64,000 nucleotides of DNA from Pseudomonas sp. efr-133-TYG-5. GTDB taxonomy: Bacteria; Pseudomonadota; Gammaproteobacteria; Pseudomonadales; Pseudomonadaceae. Where the stretch lies: NCBI RefSeq assembly GCF_030209175.1, contig NZ_JARVSM010000006.1, positions 496,001 to 560,000 on the forward strand, read 5' to 3'. Made by a program: the position numbers and the translations under genes. Under the pieces are notes generated by a model. The model was not told the origin of the DNA. It ran no database searches and saw nothing but the letters and a program-made list of their open reading frames with translations. Each line of letters begins with the position of its first letter. The stretch's first letter is position 1. This document shows positions 1 through 10,591 of the stretch, piece after piece.

Positions 1-320
1 GGGGCGATGAAATCGACGCTGGCCTGGGCATCATGTTCATCGAACTGCACATCGTACGGCAGGCGCACGGCGATGAACTTGTAGGCGTCGTCGCCGGTGC
101 GCTCACGCAGTTCACGCATGGCGCGCTGCGCCAGCAGGCCGGCGGTCAGCGAGTCGACACCGCCGCTGATGCCCAGCACCAGGGTCTTGAGGCCGGAACT
201 GGTCAGGCAATCCTGGATGAAGGTGATGCGCCGGGCGACTTCGGCCTCGAGGGCTCGCTGATCGGCGAACGGCGGCTGGACCTTGAGCTGTTCAGCAATC
301 TCACGCTGTACGGCTTGCAT
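1..320 (-). CDS. nadE: NH3-dependent NAD+ synthetase, N-terminal part (cut by window edge)
   Basis: The last step of NAD synthesis: amidation of nicotinic acid adenine dinucleotide using ATP and ammonia, in the cytoplasm. The visible 106 residues begin MQAVQREIAEQL and contain the PP-loop ATP-binding motif SGGVDS at residues 52-57, diagnostic of the N-type ATP pyrophosphatases. The ATG at 318-320 follows an AAGGAG ribosome site. It starts 4 bp after the pncB stop, so the two form a translationally close NAD-salvage operon. The C-terminal part lies beyond the left edge. Identification is secure from the motif and the partner gene. Confidence 0.93.
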   Translation of the reverse strand, partial: MQAVQREIAEQLKVQPPFADQRALEAEVARRITFIQDCLTSSGLKTLVLGISGGVDSLTAGLLAQRAMRELRERTGDDAYKFIAVRLPYDVQFDEHDAQASVDFIA

Positions 321-324
321 GAAT

Positions 325-1548
325 TCACTCCTTGCTAGATAGGCTGGAAACGGCAGGAACCTGGAACACGTGTCGCAAATAGGCGACGAAATTCGGATCT
401 TTGCAGTGGGTCTTGCCCGGCTCGTCGGAGATCTTCGCCACCGGTTGGCCGTTGCAGGCGGTCATTTTAAGCACGATGCTCATCGGTTCGACACCCGGAA
501 TGTCACAGGTGAGGTTGGTGCCGATGCCGAAGCTGACGTTGATTCGCCCACGCAGCGCGCGGAAGATTTCCAGCGATTTGGGCAGAGTCAGGCTGTCGGA
601 GAACACCAGGGTCTTGCTCAGCGGATCGATGCCGAGCTTGTGGTAGTGGGCGATGCATTTTTCGCCCCACAGCACCGGATCCCCGGAATCGTGACGCAAG
701 CCGTCGAACAGCTTGGCGAAGAACAGATCGAAATCGCCGAGGAAGGCATCGGTGGTGATGCAGTCGGTGAGCGCAATGCCCAGCAGGCCGCGATATTCGC
801 GAACCCAGCAATCGAGGGCGGCGATCTGGCTGTCGATCAGGCGAGGCCCGAGTTGCTGGTGCGCCATGATCCACTCGTGTGCCATGGTGCCCAGCGGTTT
901 CATGTCCAGTTCACGCGACAGGTGCACGTTGCTGGTGCCGACGAAGCGTCCGGGGAAGTCGTGCTTGAGCACGTTGACCACTTCCTCCTGCACGCGATAC
1001 GAGAACCGCCGGCGGGTGCCGAAGTCGGCGACCTGCAATTGCGACAGCTCCTCGGCCGAGGCGTTGGCGGTCAGCCAGTCGAACTTGCGGTACAACTGCT
1101 CGCGCGCCTGTTCCAGCACGGTTTCACGGTAGCGATAGCGGTTGCGCACTTCGCTGACGATCGCCAGCAGCGGCACTTCGAACAGGATCACATGCAGCCA
1201 CGGCCCGCGCAGGCGGATGAACAGTTCGCCGTTCTCGATCCCGGTGTGCAGGTAGCGCAGGTTGAAGCGGAACAGGCCGAGAAAGCGCAGGAAGTCCGGC
1301 TTGAGGAAGCTGATGCGCTCGAGAAAGCTCAACTGGTCGGCGCTCAGGCTCAACTCGGCCAGGCGCTCGATCTGGTAGCGAATCTCCGCCAGGTACGGGC
1401 GCAGATCCTCGCTGTTGCGGCAACGGAACTCCCATTCGACTTCGACGTTGGGGTAGTTGTGCAGCACCGCCTGCATCATCGTCAGTTTGTAGAAGTCGGT
1501 GTCGAGCAGGTTCTGCACGATGCGATCGGCAAACACACTCTCGCTCAT
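325..1548 (-). CDS. pncB: Nicotinate phosphoribosyltransferase
   Basis: Converts nicotinate and PRPP to nicotinate mononucleotide, the entry step of the Preiss-Handler salvage route that ends with NadE next door. The protein has 407 residues, the normal family length. It has the typical N-terminal DTDFYKLTMMQAV segment, the central LGTMAHEWIMAHQQL region with the conserved His, and the C-terminal FGIGTNLTCDIP segment. I chose the ATG at 1546-1548 (MSESVFADRI), preceded by GGAGACC. An in-frame ATG nine codons upstream lacks a ribosome site and adds unconserved residues. First gene of a pncB-nadE operon. Confidence 0.95.
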   Translation of the reverse strand: MSESVFADRIVQNLLDTDFYKLTMMQAVLHNYPNVEVEWEFRCRNSEDLRPYLAEIRYQIERLAELSLSADQLSFLERISFLKPDFLRFLGLFRFNLRYLHTGIENGELFIRLRGPWLHVILFEVPLLAIVSEVRNRYRYRETVLEQAREQLYRKFDWLTANASAEELSQLQVADFGTRRRFSYRVQEEVVNVLKHDFPGRFVGTSNVHLSRELDMKPLGTMAHEWIMAHQQLGPRLIDSQIAALDCWVREYRGLLGIALTDCITTDAFLGDFDLFFAKLFDGLRHDSGDPVLWGEKCIAHYHKLGIDPLSKTLVFSDSLTLPKSLEIFRALRGRINVSFGIGTNLTCDIPGVEPMSIVLKMTACNGQPVAKISDEPGKTHCKDPNFVAYLRHVFQVPAVSSLSSKE

Positions 1549-1654
1549 AACGGGGTCTCCAGGCGGGCCGCGCACGGCGCGGCATCAATCAATGGCGCTA
1601 GTGGCGCATATCAATGGGCGTTGTGCCAGCGATTTTTGTATCGCCGAGATCCCC

Positions 1655-1742
1655 GTGGGAGCGGGCTTGCCCGCGAAGAGGCCAGCAGGTCCAACATCAA
1701 TGTTGATTTTGCCGACGTCTTCGCGGGCAAGCCCGCTCCCAC
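1655..1742. repeat. Inverted pair of REP elements
   Basis: Two REP units (GTGGGAGCGGGCTTGCCCGC and its complement) face each other across about 35 bp, downstream of the LysR gene and upstream of pncB. This is the REP doublet type found throughout this window. RNA from either strand would fold into a strong hairpin. Confidence 0.9.
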
Positions 1743-1759
1743 AGGGACTGGATAAAACT

Positions 1760-2659
1760 TCAAGCCGGGCTGTCGATCTGCTCCAGCATCCACTTGACGA
1801 AATCGCGCACCTTCGGCACCTCCGCCGCGTGTTCCGGGTAGGCCAGGTAGTAGGCGTCGGAACTGGGCATTGCATGCTGCCAGGGAATGACCAGCTTGCC
1901 GTCGGCCAATTCCTCTTCCACCAGAAATCTGGGCAGCAACGCCACGCCGCAGCCGACCTGAGCGGCGCGAATGCACATATAAAAGGTCTCGAAGCGTGGG
2001 CCGTGGTAGCTGTGTTCAGTGTGGTAGCCCTGGCTGTCGAACCAGTCGTGCCAGGCCTGGGGCCGCGAGGCATTCTGCAGCAGCACCAGGTCGGTGAGCT
2101 GGGTCGGATCGGTGAAAGGCCTGTCGGGCAGACTGCCGGGGGCGCACACCGGCACCAGTTCCTCGCCGAACAGTTTCAGGCATTCGGTGCCGGGGCGCGC
2201 ACCCTGGCCGAAATAGAACGCCAGGTCGCTGCGGCCTTGCAGCAGGTCGTCGGCCTCCTGCTCGTTGCACAGGTCCAGATGAATCGACGGGTGACGCAGG
2301 CGCCAGCCCTTGAGGCGCGGCACCAGCCAGCGGGCACCGAAGGTCGAAGGTGTGGACACGCGCAGGACTTCGGTTTCACCGCCGTAGGAACGCAGGTAAT
2401 GGGTCGACATCTCCACCTGGGTGAGGATTTTTCGGACTTCCACCAGGTACAAATCGCCGGCCGGGGTCATTTGCAAACGGCGTCGCACGCGACGGAACAA
2501 CAAGTGCTGCAACAGTTCTTCCAGCTGCGCCACCTGCTTGCTGACGGCGCTCTGGGTCAGGTTCAGCTCCTCGGCGGCGCGGGTGAAACTGAGGTGCCGG
2601 GTCACGGCCTCGAAGCACTGCAACGCGGTGATCGACGGCAAGTGGCGTTTGTTGAGCAT
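1760..2659 (-). CDS. LysR-type transcriptional regulator beside amaB
   Basis: A 299-residue LysR regulator of the GcvA-like group. Residues about 8-67 are the winged HTH (ALQCFEAVTRHLSFTRAAEELNLTQSAVSKQV is the HTH stretch, seen here in part), followed by the substrate-binding domain. It is divergent from amaB with 165 bp between the start codons, the usual layout for a LysR regulator and its target. This suggests it controls amaB/amaA in lysine-pipecolate catabolism, with an intermediate such as pipecolate or aminoadipate as possible inducer. The link is inferred from position. The ATG sits behind AAAGGGATCGCC, a moderate ribosome site. Confidence 0.88.
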   Translation of the reverse strand: MLNKRHLPSITALQCFEAVTRHLSFTRAAEELNLTQSAVSKQVAQLEELLQHLLFRRVRRRLQMTPAGDLYLVEVRKILTQVEMSTHYLRSYGGETEVLRVSTPSTFGARWLVPRLKGWRLRHPSIHLDLCNEQEADDLLQGRSDLAFYFGQGARPGTECLKLFGEELVPVCAPGSLPDRPFTDPTQLTDLVLLQNASRPQAWHDWFDSQGYHTEHSYHGPRFETFYMCIRAAQVGCGVALLPRFLVEEELADGKLVIPWQHAMPSSDAYYLAYPEHAAEVPKVRDFVKWMLEQIDSPA

Positions 2660-2824
2660 GGGCGATCCCTTTTTCTTGTCTTTCGCTGCGCAGCATGAAT
2701 AAACGGAATGATATCTCGCGTAAAGGTCGTTTGTTGCCTCGTCCTACTGACGCTACAACTAAAGGCCTGCCCGGACGCGAAAATGCGTCCGCACACATTC
2801 CGTTTTCCGCTTGAGGAGTGACCC

Positions 2825-4315
<1,491 letters not shown>

Positions 4316-4334
4316 CAGGTGGAGAACTCTCCTT

Positions 4335-4436
4335 GTGGGAACGAGCCTGCTCGCGAATACAGTGGGACAGTCGACACAGATGTTGGCTGAAACACCGCTT
4401 TCGTCGGAACGCCGCCCGTAGCAGGCTCGCTCCCAC
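4335..4436. repeat. Inverted pair of REP elements between amaB and amaA
   Basis: A REP doublet (GTGGGAACGAGCCTGCTCGCG and GCAGGCTCGCTCCCAC) lies between amaB and amaA. If the two genes share a transcript, the hairpins would sit inside it and could modulate expression of amaA relative to amaB. Confidence 0.85.
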
Positions 4437-4477
4437 AGGGTATGCAGTGTTTGTTAGGTTTCTGTTGGAGTCTGGCA

Positions 4478-5761
4478 ATGCCGTTACGCGAAGAATGTCT
4501 GTGGGAAAAACTCACGCCGCAGAGGCCGGATAACACCGCGCTGCGCGGCGAAGTCAAAGTCGATGTCTGCGTGATCGGCGCCGGGTTCACCGGGTTGTCG
4601 GCGGCGCTGCATCTGCTGGAAAAAGGCCGGAGCGTCTGCGTGCTCGAAGCCCATCGTGCCGGGCATGGTGGCTCCGGGCGCAACGTCGGGCTGGTCAACG
4701 CCGGGATGTGGATTCCGCCGGACGAGATCGAGGCCGGTTTCGGCGAAGCGGTCGGCAGTCAGCTCAACCGCATGCTCGGGGCGGCGCCAGCGCTGGTGTT
4801 CAGCCTGGTGGACAAATACAACATCGATTGCCAGTTGCGCCGCGAAGGCACCCTGCACATGGCGCACAACGCCAAGGGCGAGGCCGATCTGCGCAGTCGC
4901 GAGGAACAATGGAAACGCCGCGGGGCGCCTGTCGAACTGCTGACCGGCAAGGCCTGCGAGCAAGCCACCGGCACGCAGAAGATCGCTGCCGCGCTGCTCG
5001 ACCGCCGCGCCGGCACGCTCAATCCGATGGCCTATGTCACCGGGCTGGCCAACGCGGTGAGAGGGCTGGGCGGGCAGTTGTTCGACCATTCGCCGGTAAC
5101 GCGTCTCGAGCGCGTCGGCCAGCAATGGTCAGTGCAGACCGAGCAGGGCGCGGTGCTCGCCGAGCAGGTGGTGATCGCCTCCAATGCCTACACCGAAGGC
5201 GACTGGACCGAGCTCAAGCGCAACTTCTTTCCCGGCTATTACTATCAGGTCGCCTCGGTGCCACTGACCGAAGACGCCGCGCAGGCGATCCTGCCGGGCG
5301 GGCAGGGCTCGTGGGACACCCGTCAGGTGCTGAGTAGCATTCGCCGCGACCAGGATGGTCGGCTGTTGCTCGGCAGCCTGGGCAATGGCAACCAGAAACC
5401 GACCTGGTTTCTCAAGGCCTGGGCCGACCGCGTGCAGCAGCATTACTTCCCCCACCTGAAACCGGTGGAGTGGGAGTGCACCTGGACCGGGCGCATTGCC
5501 TTTACCCCGGATCATTTGATGCGCCTGTTCGAACCGGCCCCCGGGCTGGTGGCCGTGACCGGTTACAACGGCCGTGGCGTGACCACCGGCACGGTGGTCG
5601 GCAAGGCCTTCGCCGACTACCTGTGTAACGGAAATCCTCAGGCCCTGCCGATTCCCTTTGCACCGATGCAGCCCCTGGCCGGTGTGGGCTTGCGCAGTTG
5701 CCTGTACGAGGCCGGGTTCTCGCTGTACCACGCGGGCCAGTGCCTGCGCATCGTCATCTGA
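4478..5761 (+). CDS. amaA: L-pipecolate oxidase, FAD-dependent (DAO family)
   Basis: A 427-residue flavoprotein that oxidises L-pipecolate to piperidine-6-carboxylate, the substrate of AmaB. The N-terminal dinucleotide fold has VDVCVIGAGFTGLSAALHL (GxGxxG) followed by LEAHRAGHGGSGRN, typical of the D-amino acid oxidase superfamily. The C-terminal GYNGRGVTTGT segment closes the FAD site. I chose the ATG at 4478 because TTGGAG lies seven bases upstream. An upstream in-frame ATG (4442) lies at the edge of the REP element and is not credible. No clear terminator follows. Confidence 0.9.
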   Translation: MPLREECLWEKLTPQRPDNTALRGEVKVDVCVIGAGFTGLSAALHLLEKGRSVCVLEAHRAGHGGSGRNVGLVNAGMWIPPDEIEAGFGEAVGSQLNRMLGAAPALVFSLVDKYNIDCQLRREGTLHMAHNAKGEADLRSREEQWKRRGAPVELLTGKACEQATGTQKIAAALLDRRAGTLNPMAYVTGLANAVRGLGGQLFDHSPVTRLERVGQQWSVQTEQGAVLAEQVVIASNAYTEGDWTELKRNFFPGYYYQVASVPLTEDAAQAILPGGQGSWDTRQVLSSIRRDQDGRLLLGSLGNGNQKPTWFLKAWADRVQQHYFPHLKPVEWECTWTGRIAFTPDHLMRLFEPAPGLVAVTGYNGRGVTTGTVVGKAFADYLCNGNPQALPIPFAPMQPLAGVGLRSCLYEAGFSLYHAGQCLRIVI

Positions 5762-5816
5762 GTGTTGAAATATGTTGCCGGAAGCGGCGCTTTTCGATGC
5801 AGCGACTAGCCTGTAA

Positions 5817-5844
5817 TGGTGCGGGTTGTAGCAGTCCCGCACCA
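5817..5844 (+). promoter_or_regulatory. 9-bp perfect inverted repeat upstream of the braC promoters
   Basis: TGGTGCGGG (5817-5825) and CCCGCACCA (5836-5844) form a perfect inverted repeat with a 10-bp spacer. No T-run follows, so it is not a normal intrinsic terminator for amaA. It lies about 80 bp upstream of the distal sigma-54 match, where an enhancer-binding protein would bind. Function is not proven. Confidence 0.45.
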
Positions 5845-5854
5845 GCAGTGTGCA
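5838..5854 (+). promoter_or_regulatory. NtrC-like dyad upstream of braC (tentative)
   Basis: CGCACCAGCAGTGTGCA fits the NtrC dyad GCACC-N5-GGTGC with one mismatch. Its centre is near -76 relative to the start predicted from the distal sigma-54 match and near -233 from the proximal one. The left half-site overlaps the inverted repeat at 5817-5844. Evidence is a motif match only. Confidence 0.35.
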
Positions 5855-5895
5855 GTTCGGTGACGCGGGCTGTTACAGGCTGGTTGCACGTCGTT

Positions 5896-5911
5896 TGGCA
5901 CCGCGGTTGCA
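5896..5911 (+). promoter_or_regulatory. Sigma-54 promoter match, distal, upstream of braC
   Basis: TGGCACCGCGGTTGCA has the invariant GG and GC separated by exactly 10 bp and the TGGCAC/TTGC flanks of an RpoN promoter. Predicted transcription start is near 5922, giving a leader of about 208 nt before braC. It is the weaker of two such matches in this region by position, not by sequence. Confidence 0.55.
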
Positions 5912-6052
5912 ATGATGGCGCGTGCGGGTTGCGCCTGAAAAAATAAATGGTTTTACCTTCCGCGGTTTAGACGGTTGCACGCCCAATGAAAATGGGAACG
6001 AAACAGTCGAAATAACAAGAAAGCAGCGACTTTTTGAAGAATAAAAAACCGA

Positions 6053-6068
6053 TGGCACGGCCCTTGCT
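6053..6068 (+). promoter_or_regulatory. Sigma-54 promoter match, proximal, for the bra operon
   Basis: TGGCACGGCCCTTGCT matches the RpoN consensus TGGCACG-N4-TTGCW at every defined position. GG is at 6054-6055 and GC at 6066-6067. The predicted start is near 6079, leaving a 51-nt leader to the braC ATG. The preceding 60 bp are AT-rich, suiting a bent or IHF-bound DNA segment. This is the best promoter candidate for the operon and implies control by an NtrC/CbrB-class activator. Confidence 0.75.
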
Positions 6069-6129
6069 CTGAGCATTCAGTGAAGTGAAGTCGCAGTGCC
6101 AACTAAAAAAAACCTTGGAGCACCACCTC

Positions 6130-7263
6130 ATGTCCCAGACGTTTTACAAGAAAGGCTTTCTGGCCCTCGCAGTTGCAACTGCGCTGGGTGTTTCTGCGTT
6201 TGCTCAGGCTGACATCAAAATCGGCGTAGCGGGTCCGATGACGGGCGCCAACGCGGCATTTGGCGAGCAGTACATGAAGGGTGCACAGGCGGCGGCCGAC
6301 GCCGTCAACGCGGCGGGCGGCGTCAACGGGGAGAAAATCGTACTGGTCAAGGGCGATGACGCCTGCGAACCGAAACAGGCCGTGACGGTCGCCAAGGACC
6401 TCACCAACCAGAAAGTCGCCGGCGTCGTCGGTCACTTCTGCTCCTCTTCCACCATCCCGGCGTCGGAGATCTACGACGAAGCCGGGATCATCGCCATTAC
6501 CCCGGGTTCCACCAACCCGCAGGTGACCGAGCGCGGCCTGAGCGCCATGTTCCGGATGTGCGGGCGTGACGACCAGCAGGGCATCGTCGCCGGCGACTAC
6601 ATCGTCGACGTGCTCAAGGGCAAGAAAGTCGCCGTGCTGCACGACAAGGACACCTACGGTCAGGGCCTGGCCGATGCGACCAAGGCTCAACTGGAAAAAC
6701 GCGGCGTGAAGCCGGTGCTGTACGAAGGCCTGACCCGTGGCGAGAAAGACTTCAGCGCCGTGGTCACCAAGATCCGTGCGGCCGGTGCCGACGTGGTCTA
6801 CTTCGGCGGCCTGCACCCGGAAGCCGGTCCACTGGTCAAGCAACTGCGTACCGAAGGCCTGAAAGACGTGAAGTTCATGTCTGACGACGGCATCGTCACC
6901 GACGAACTGGTGACCACCGCCGGTGGCCCGCAATACGTCGACGGCGTGCTGATGACCTTCGGCGCCGACCCGCGCCTGCTGCCGGAAAGCAAGACCGTCG
7001 TCGACGCGTTCCGCAAGGCCGGCACCGAGCCTGAAGGCTACACCCTCTACGCTTACGCCTCGATCCAGGCGCTGGCCGCCGGTTTCAACGGCGCCAAGTC
7101 GAACAAGGGCGAAGACGCTGCCAAATGGCTGAAAGCCAACCCGGTGAAAACCGTGATGGGCGAGAAGACCTGGGACGCCAAGGGCGACCTGAAAGTCTCC
7201 GACTACGTGGTTTACCAGTGGGACAAGGACGGCAAATACCACCAGTTGGAAAAACAGAAGTAA
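6130..7263 (+). CDS. braC: Branched-chain amino acid ABC transporter, periplasmic binding protein
   Basis: A 377-residue periplasmic Leu/Ile/Val(-Ala/Thr)-binding protein that delivers substrate to BraDEFG. The start MSQTFYKKGF follows TTGGAG. A signal peptide ends after SAFAQA at about residue 27, and the mature protein begins DIKIGVAGPMTG, the hallmark of Leu/Ile/Val-binding proteins. A disulphide-forming Cys pair region (DDACEPKQAV...HFCSSSTIP) is present. It is separated from braD by 239 bp holding a REP doublet, as expected for a binding protein made in excess. Promoter evidence points to sigma-54. Confidence 0.93.
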   Translation: MSQTFYKKGFLALAVATALGVSAFAQADIKIGVAGPMTGANAAFGEQYMKGAQAAADAVNAAGGVNGEKIVLVKGDDACEPKQAVTVAKDLTNQKVAGVVGHFCSSSTIPASEIYDEAGIIAITPGSTNPQVTERGLSAMFRMCGRDDQQGIVAGDYIVDVLKGKKVAVLHDKDTYGQGLADATKAQLEKRGVKPVLYEGLTRGEKDFSAVVTKIRAAGADVVYFGGLHPEAGPLVKQLRTEGLKDVKFMSDDGIVTDELVTTAGGPQYVDGVLMTFGADPRLLPESKTVVDAFRKAGTEPEGYTLYAYASIQALAAGFNGAKSNKGEDAAKWLKANPVKTVMGEKTWDAKGDLKVSDYVVYQWDKDGKYHQLEKQK

Positions 7264-7297
7264 GGGCTGACGCGATCACCTGATTCCACAGATCCCT

Positions 7298-7385
7298 GTG
7301 GGAGCGGGCTTGCCCGCGATGGCGCACGGAAGAACAACCTATCCGTTGAATGTTCCGCCGCTATCGCTGGCAAGCCAGCTCCCAC
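7298..7385. repeat. REP doublet inside the bra operon (braC-braD gap)
   Basis: Inverted REP units of two subtypes (GAGCGGGCTTGCCCGCGAT and ATCGCTGGCAAGCCAGCTCCC) lie between braC and braD. Such hairpins are known in other bacteria to stabilise the upstream mRNA or attenuate downstream genes. Here that would favour more BraC than membrane components. Confidence 0.88.
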
Positions 7386-7502
7386 AGGGGCTATGGGTGA
7401 CTGGGCTGGTCGTGGCTGACATTGCTCCGACGTACATCTGTATTTTTCCTAGAAGAACCGCGCACCCCGGGTGCGCAGGTTCTCACTGCGTGAGATTGCG
7501 TT

Positions 7503-8417
<915 letters not shown>

Positions 8418-8420
8418 GCG

Positions 8421-9722
8421 ATGTCTTCAACCACTGAAAAATCCATCGATGTGAAAAAAAGCCTGGTTGAGGCGATTCTGGCCGGTCTGATTGCCCTGAT
8501 CGTGTTCGGGCCGATTGTCGGCGTGGTGCTCGACGGCTACAGCTTCAACCTCGAACCGACCCGCGTGGCGTGGATCATCGCCATCGTCATGGCTGGCCGG
8601 TTTGCCCTCAGCCTGTTCCTGCAGACGCCCAAGGGCCTGAAAATTCTCGAAGGATTCGAGAGCACCGGTTCCGGTGTGCATGTGCTGCCCGCCGATCACA
8701 AATCGCGCCTGCGCTGGATCATCCCGCTGCTGATCGTGATTGCCGTGGCCGTGCCGTTCGTGTCCAACTCCTACCTGCTGGGCGTGGTCATCCTCGGGCT
8801 GATCTACGTGCTGCTGGGCCTGGGGCTGAACATCGTGGTCGGCCTGGCCGGTCTGCTCGACCTCGGTTATGTGGCGTTCTACGCCATCGGCGCCTACGGC
8901 CTGGCGCTCGGTTACCAGTACCTCGGGCTGGGCTTCTGGACGGTGCTGCCACTGGCGGCGATCACCGCCGGCCTGGCCGGTTGCATCCTCGGTTTCCCGG
9001 TGCTGCGTCTGCACGGCGACTACCTGGCGATCGTCACCCTGGGCTTTGGTGAAATCATCCGCCTGATCCTCAACAATTGGCTGTCGCTGACCGGCGGTCC
9101 GAACGGCATGCCGGCACCACTGCCGACCTTCTTCGGCCTGGAGTTCGGCAAGCGGGCGAAGGATGGCGGGGTGCCGTTCCACGAGTTCTTCGGTATCGCC
9201 TACAACCCGGACGTGAAGTACTACTTCATCTACGCGGTATTGTTCCTGGTCGTGCTGGCCGTGCTGTACATCAAGCATCGGCTGGTGAAAATGCCGGTCG
9301 GCCGCGCCTGGGAAGCCTTGCGCGAGGACGAGATCGCCTGCCGCTCGATGGGCCTCAACCACGTGCTGGTCAAGCTCTCGGCATTCACCATCGGCGCGTC
9401 GACGGCTGGCCTGGCCGGGGTGTTCTTCGCCACTTACCAGGGATTCGTCAACCCGACCTCGTTCACGTTCTTCGAGTCGGCACTGATCCTCGCCATCGTC
9501 GTGCTCGGTGGCATGGGGTCGACCATCGGTGTGGTGATCGCGGCTTTCGTGCTGACCGTTGCTCCGGAGCTGCTGCGCGGCTTCGCCGAATACCGGGTTC
9601 TGCTGTTCGGCATCCTGATGGTGCTGATGATGATCTGGCGACCTCGCGGGCTGATCCGCATCAGCCGTACCGGGGTCACTCCACGCAAAGGTGCCATTCA
9701 CTATGAGAGGACTGCGCCATGA
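8421..9722 (+). CDS. braE: Branched-chain amino acid ABC transporter permease (LivM type)
   Basis: A 433-residue permease, longer than the typical LivM because of an N-terminal extension with extra hydrophobic segments (residues about 12-70), as usual in Pseudomonas BraE. The core has GLNIVVGLAGLLDLGYVAFY and the ATPase-facing loop GRAWEALREDEIACRSMGLN. Its last codons overlap the braF start (ATGA). Together with BraD it forms the membrane channel. Confidence 0.94.
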   Translation: MSSTTEKSIDVKKSLVEAILAGLIALIVFGPIVGVVLDGYSFNLEPTRVAWIIAIVMAGRFALSLFLQTPKGLKILEGFESTGSGVHVLPADHKSRLRWIIPLLIVIAVAVPFVSNSYLLGVVILGLIYVLLGLGLNIVVGLAGLLDLGYVAFYAIGAYGLALGYQYLGLGFWTVLPLAAITAGLAGCILGFPVLRLHGDYLAIVTLGFGEIIRLILNNWLSLTGGPNGMPAPLPTFFGLEFGKRAKDGGVPFHEFFGIAYNPDVKYYFIYAVLFLVVLAVLYIKHRLVKMPVGRAWEALREDEIACRSMGLNHVLVKLSAFTIGASTAGLAGVFFATYQGFVNPTSFTFFESALILAIVVLGGMGSTIGVVIAAFVLTVAPELLRGFAEYRVLLFGILMVLMMIWRPRGLIRISRTGVTPRKGAIHYERTAP

Positions 9723-10591
9723 GTGAAGTCGTACTCTCGGTGGAAAAACTGATGATGCACTTCGGTGGCATCAAGGCCTTGAGCGATGTCAGCCTGAAGG
9801 TCAAGCGCAACTCGATCTTCGCCCTGATCGGCCCCAACGGCGCCGGCAAGACCACGGTGTTCAACTGCCTGACCGGGTTCTACAAGGCCTCCGGCGGCAA
9901 GATCGAACTCAACGTGCGCGGCCAGCAGACCAACGTCATCCAGCTGCTGGGCGAGTCGTTCAAGCCGACCGACTTCGTATCGCCGAAAAGCTTCCTCAGC
10001 CGCCTGTATTACAAGATGTTCGGTGGCACCCATCTGGTGAACCGCGCAGGCCTGGCCCGGACGTTCCAGAACATTCGCCTGTTCAAGGAAATGTCGGTGC
10101 TGGAAAACCTGCTGGTGGCCCAGCACATGTGGGTCAACCGCAACATGCTGGCCGGCATCCTCAACACCAAGGGCTACCGCAAGGCTGAAAGCGATGCGCT
10201 GGACTGCGCGTTCTACTGGCTGGAAGTGGTCGACCTGGTGGACTGCGCCAACCGTCTGGCCGGTGAGCTGTCCTACGGCCAGCAGCGCCGCCTGGAGATC
10301 GCCCGGGCCATGTGCACGCGGCCGCAGATCATCTGCCTCGACGAACCGGCCGCCGGCCTCAATCCTCAGGAAACCGAAGCGCTGAGCGCGATGATCCGGC
10401 TGCTGCGCGACGAGCACGATCTGACCGTGGTGCTGATCGAACACGACATGGGCATGGTAATGAGCATTTCCGACCACATCGTGGTGCTGGACCACGGCAT
10501 CGTCATTGCCGAGGGTGGCCCTGACGCGATCCGCAACGACCCGAAAGTGATTGCCGCCTACCTGGGCGCCGACGAAGAGGAGCTGGTATGA
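9719..10591 (+). CDS. braF: Branched-chain amino acid ABC transporter ATP-binding protein (LivG type)
   Basis: A 290-residue ABC ATPase on the cytoplasmic side. Walker A is GPNGAGKTT (residues about 39-47), the signature is LSYGQQRRLEIARAM, Walker B is ICLDEPAAGLNP, and the H-loop is VLIEHDMGMVM. It overlaps both neighbours (4-bp ATGA with braE, 4-bp with braG). An insert around residues 60-95 lengthens it relative to E. coli LivG, a common Pseudomonas feature. Confidence 0.95.
   Translation: MSEVVLSVEKLMMHFGGIKALSDVSLKVKRNSIFALIGPNGAGKTTVFNCLTGFYKASGGKIELNVRGQQTNVIQLLGESFKPTDFVSPKSFLSRLYYKMFGGTHLVNRAGLARTFQNIRLFKEMSVLENLLVAQHMWVNRNMLAGILNTKGYRKAESDALDCAFYWLEVVDLVDCANRLAGELSYGQQRRLEIARAMCTRPQIICLDEPAAGLNPQETEALSAMIRLLRDEHDLTVVLIEHDMGMVMSISDHIVVLDHGIVIAEGGPDAIRNDPKVIAAYLGADEEELV

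Noticed and set aside
5817..5844. Intrinsic terminator for amaA.
   Set aside because: The 9-bp dyad has a 10-nt loop but no T-run on either side; recorded as a regulatory inverted repeat.
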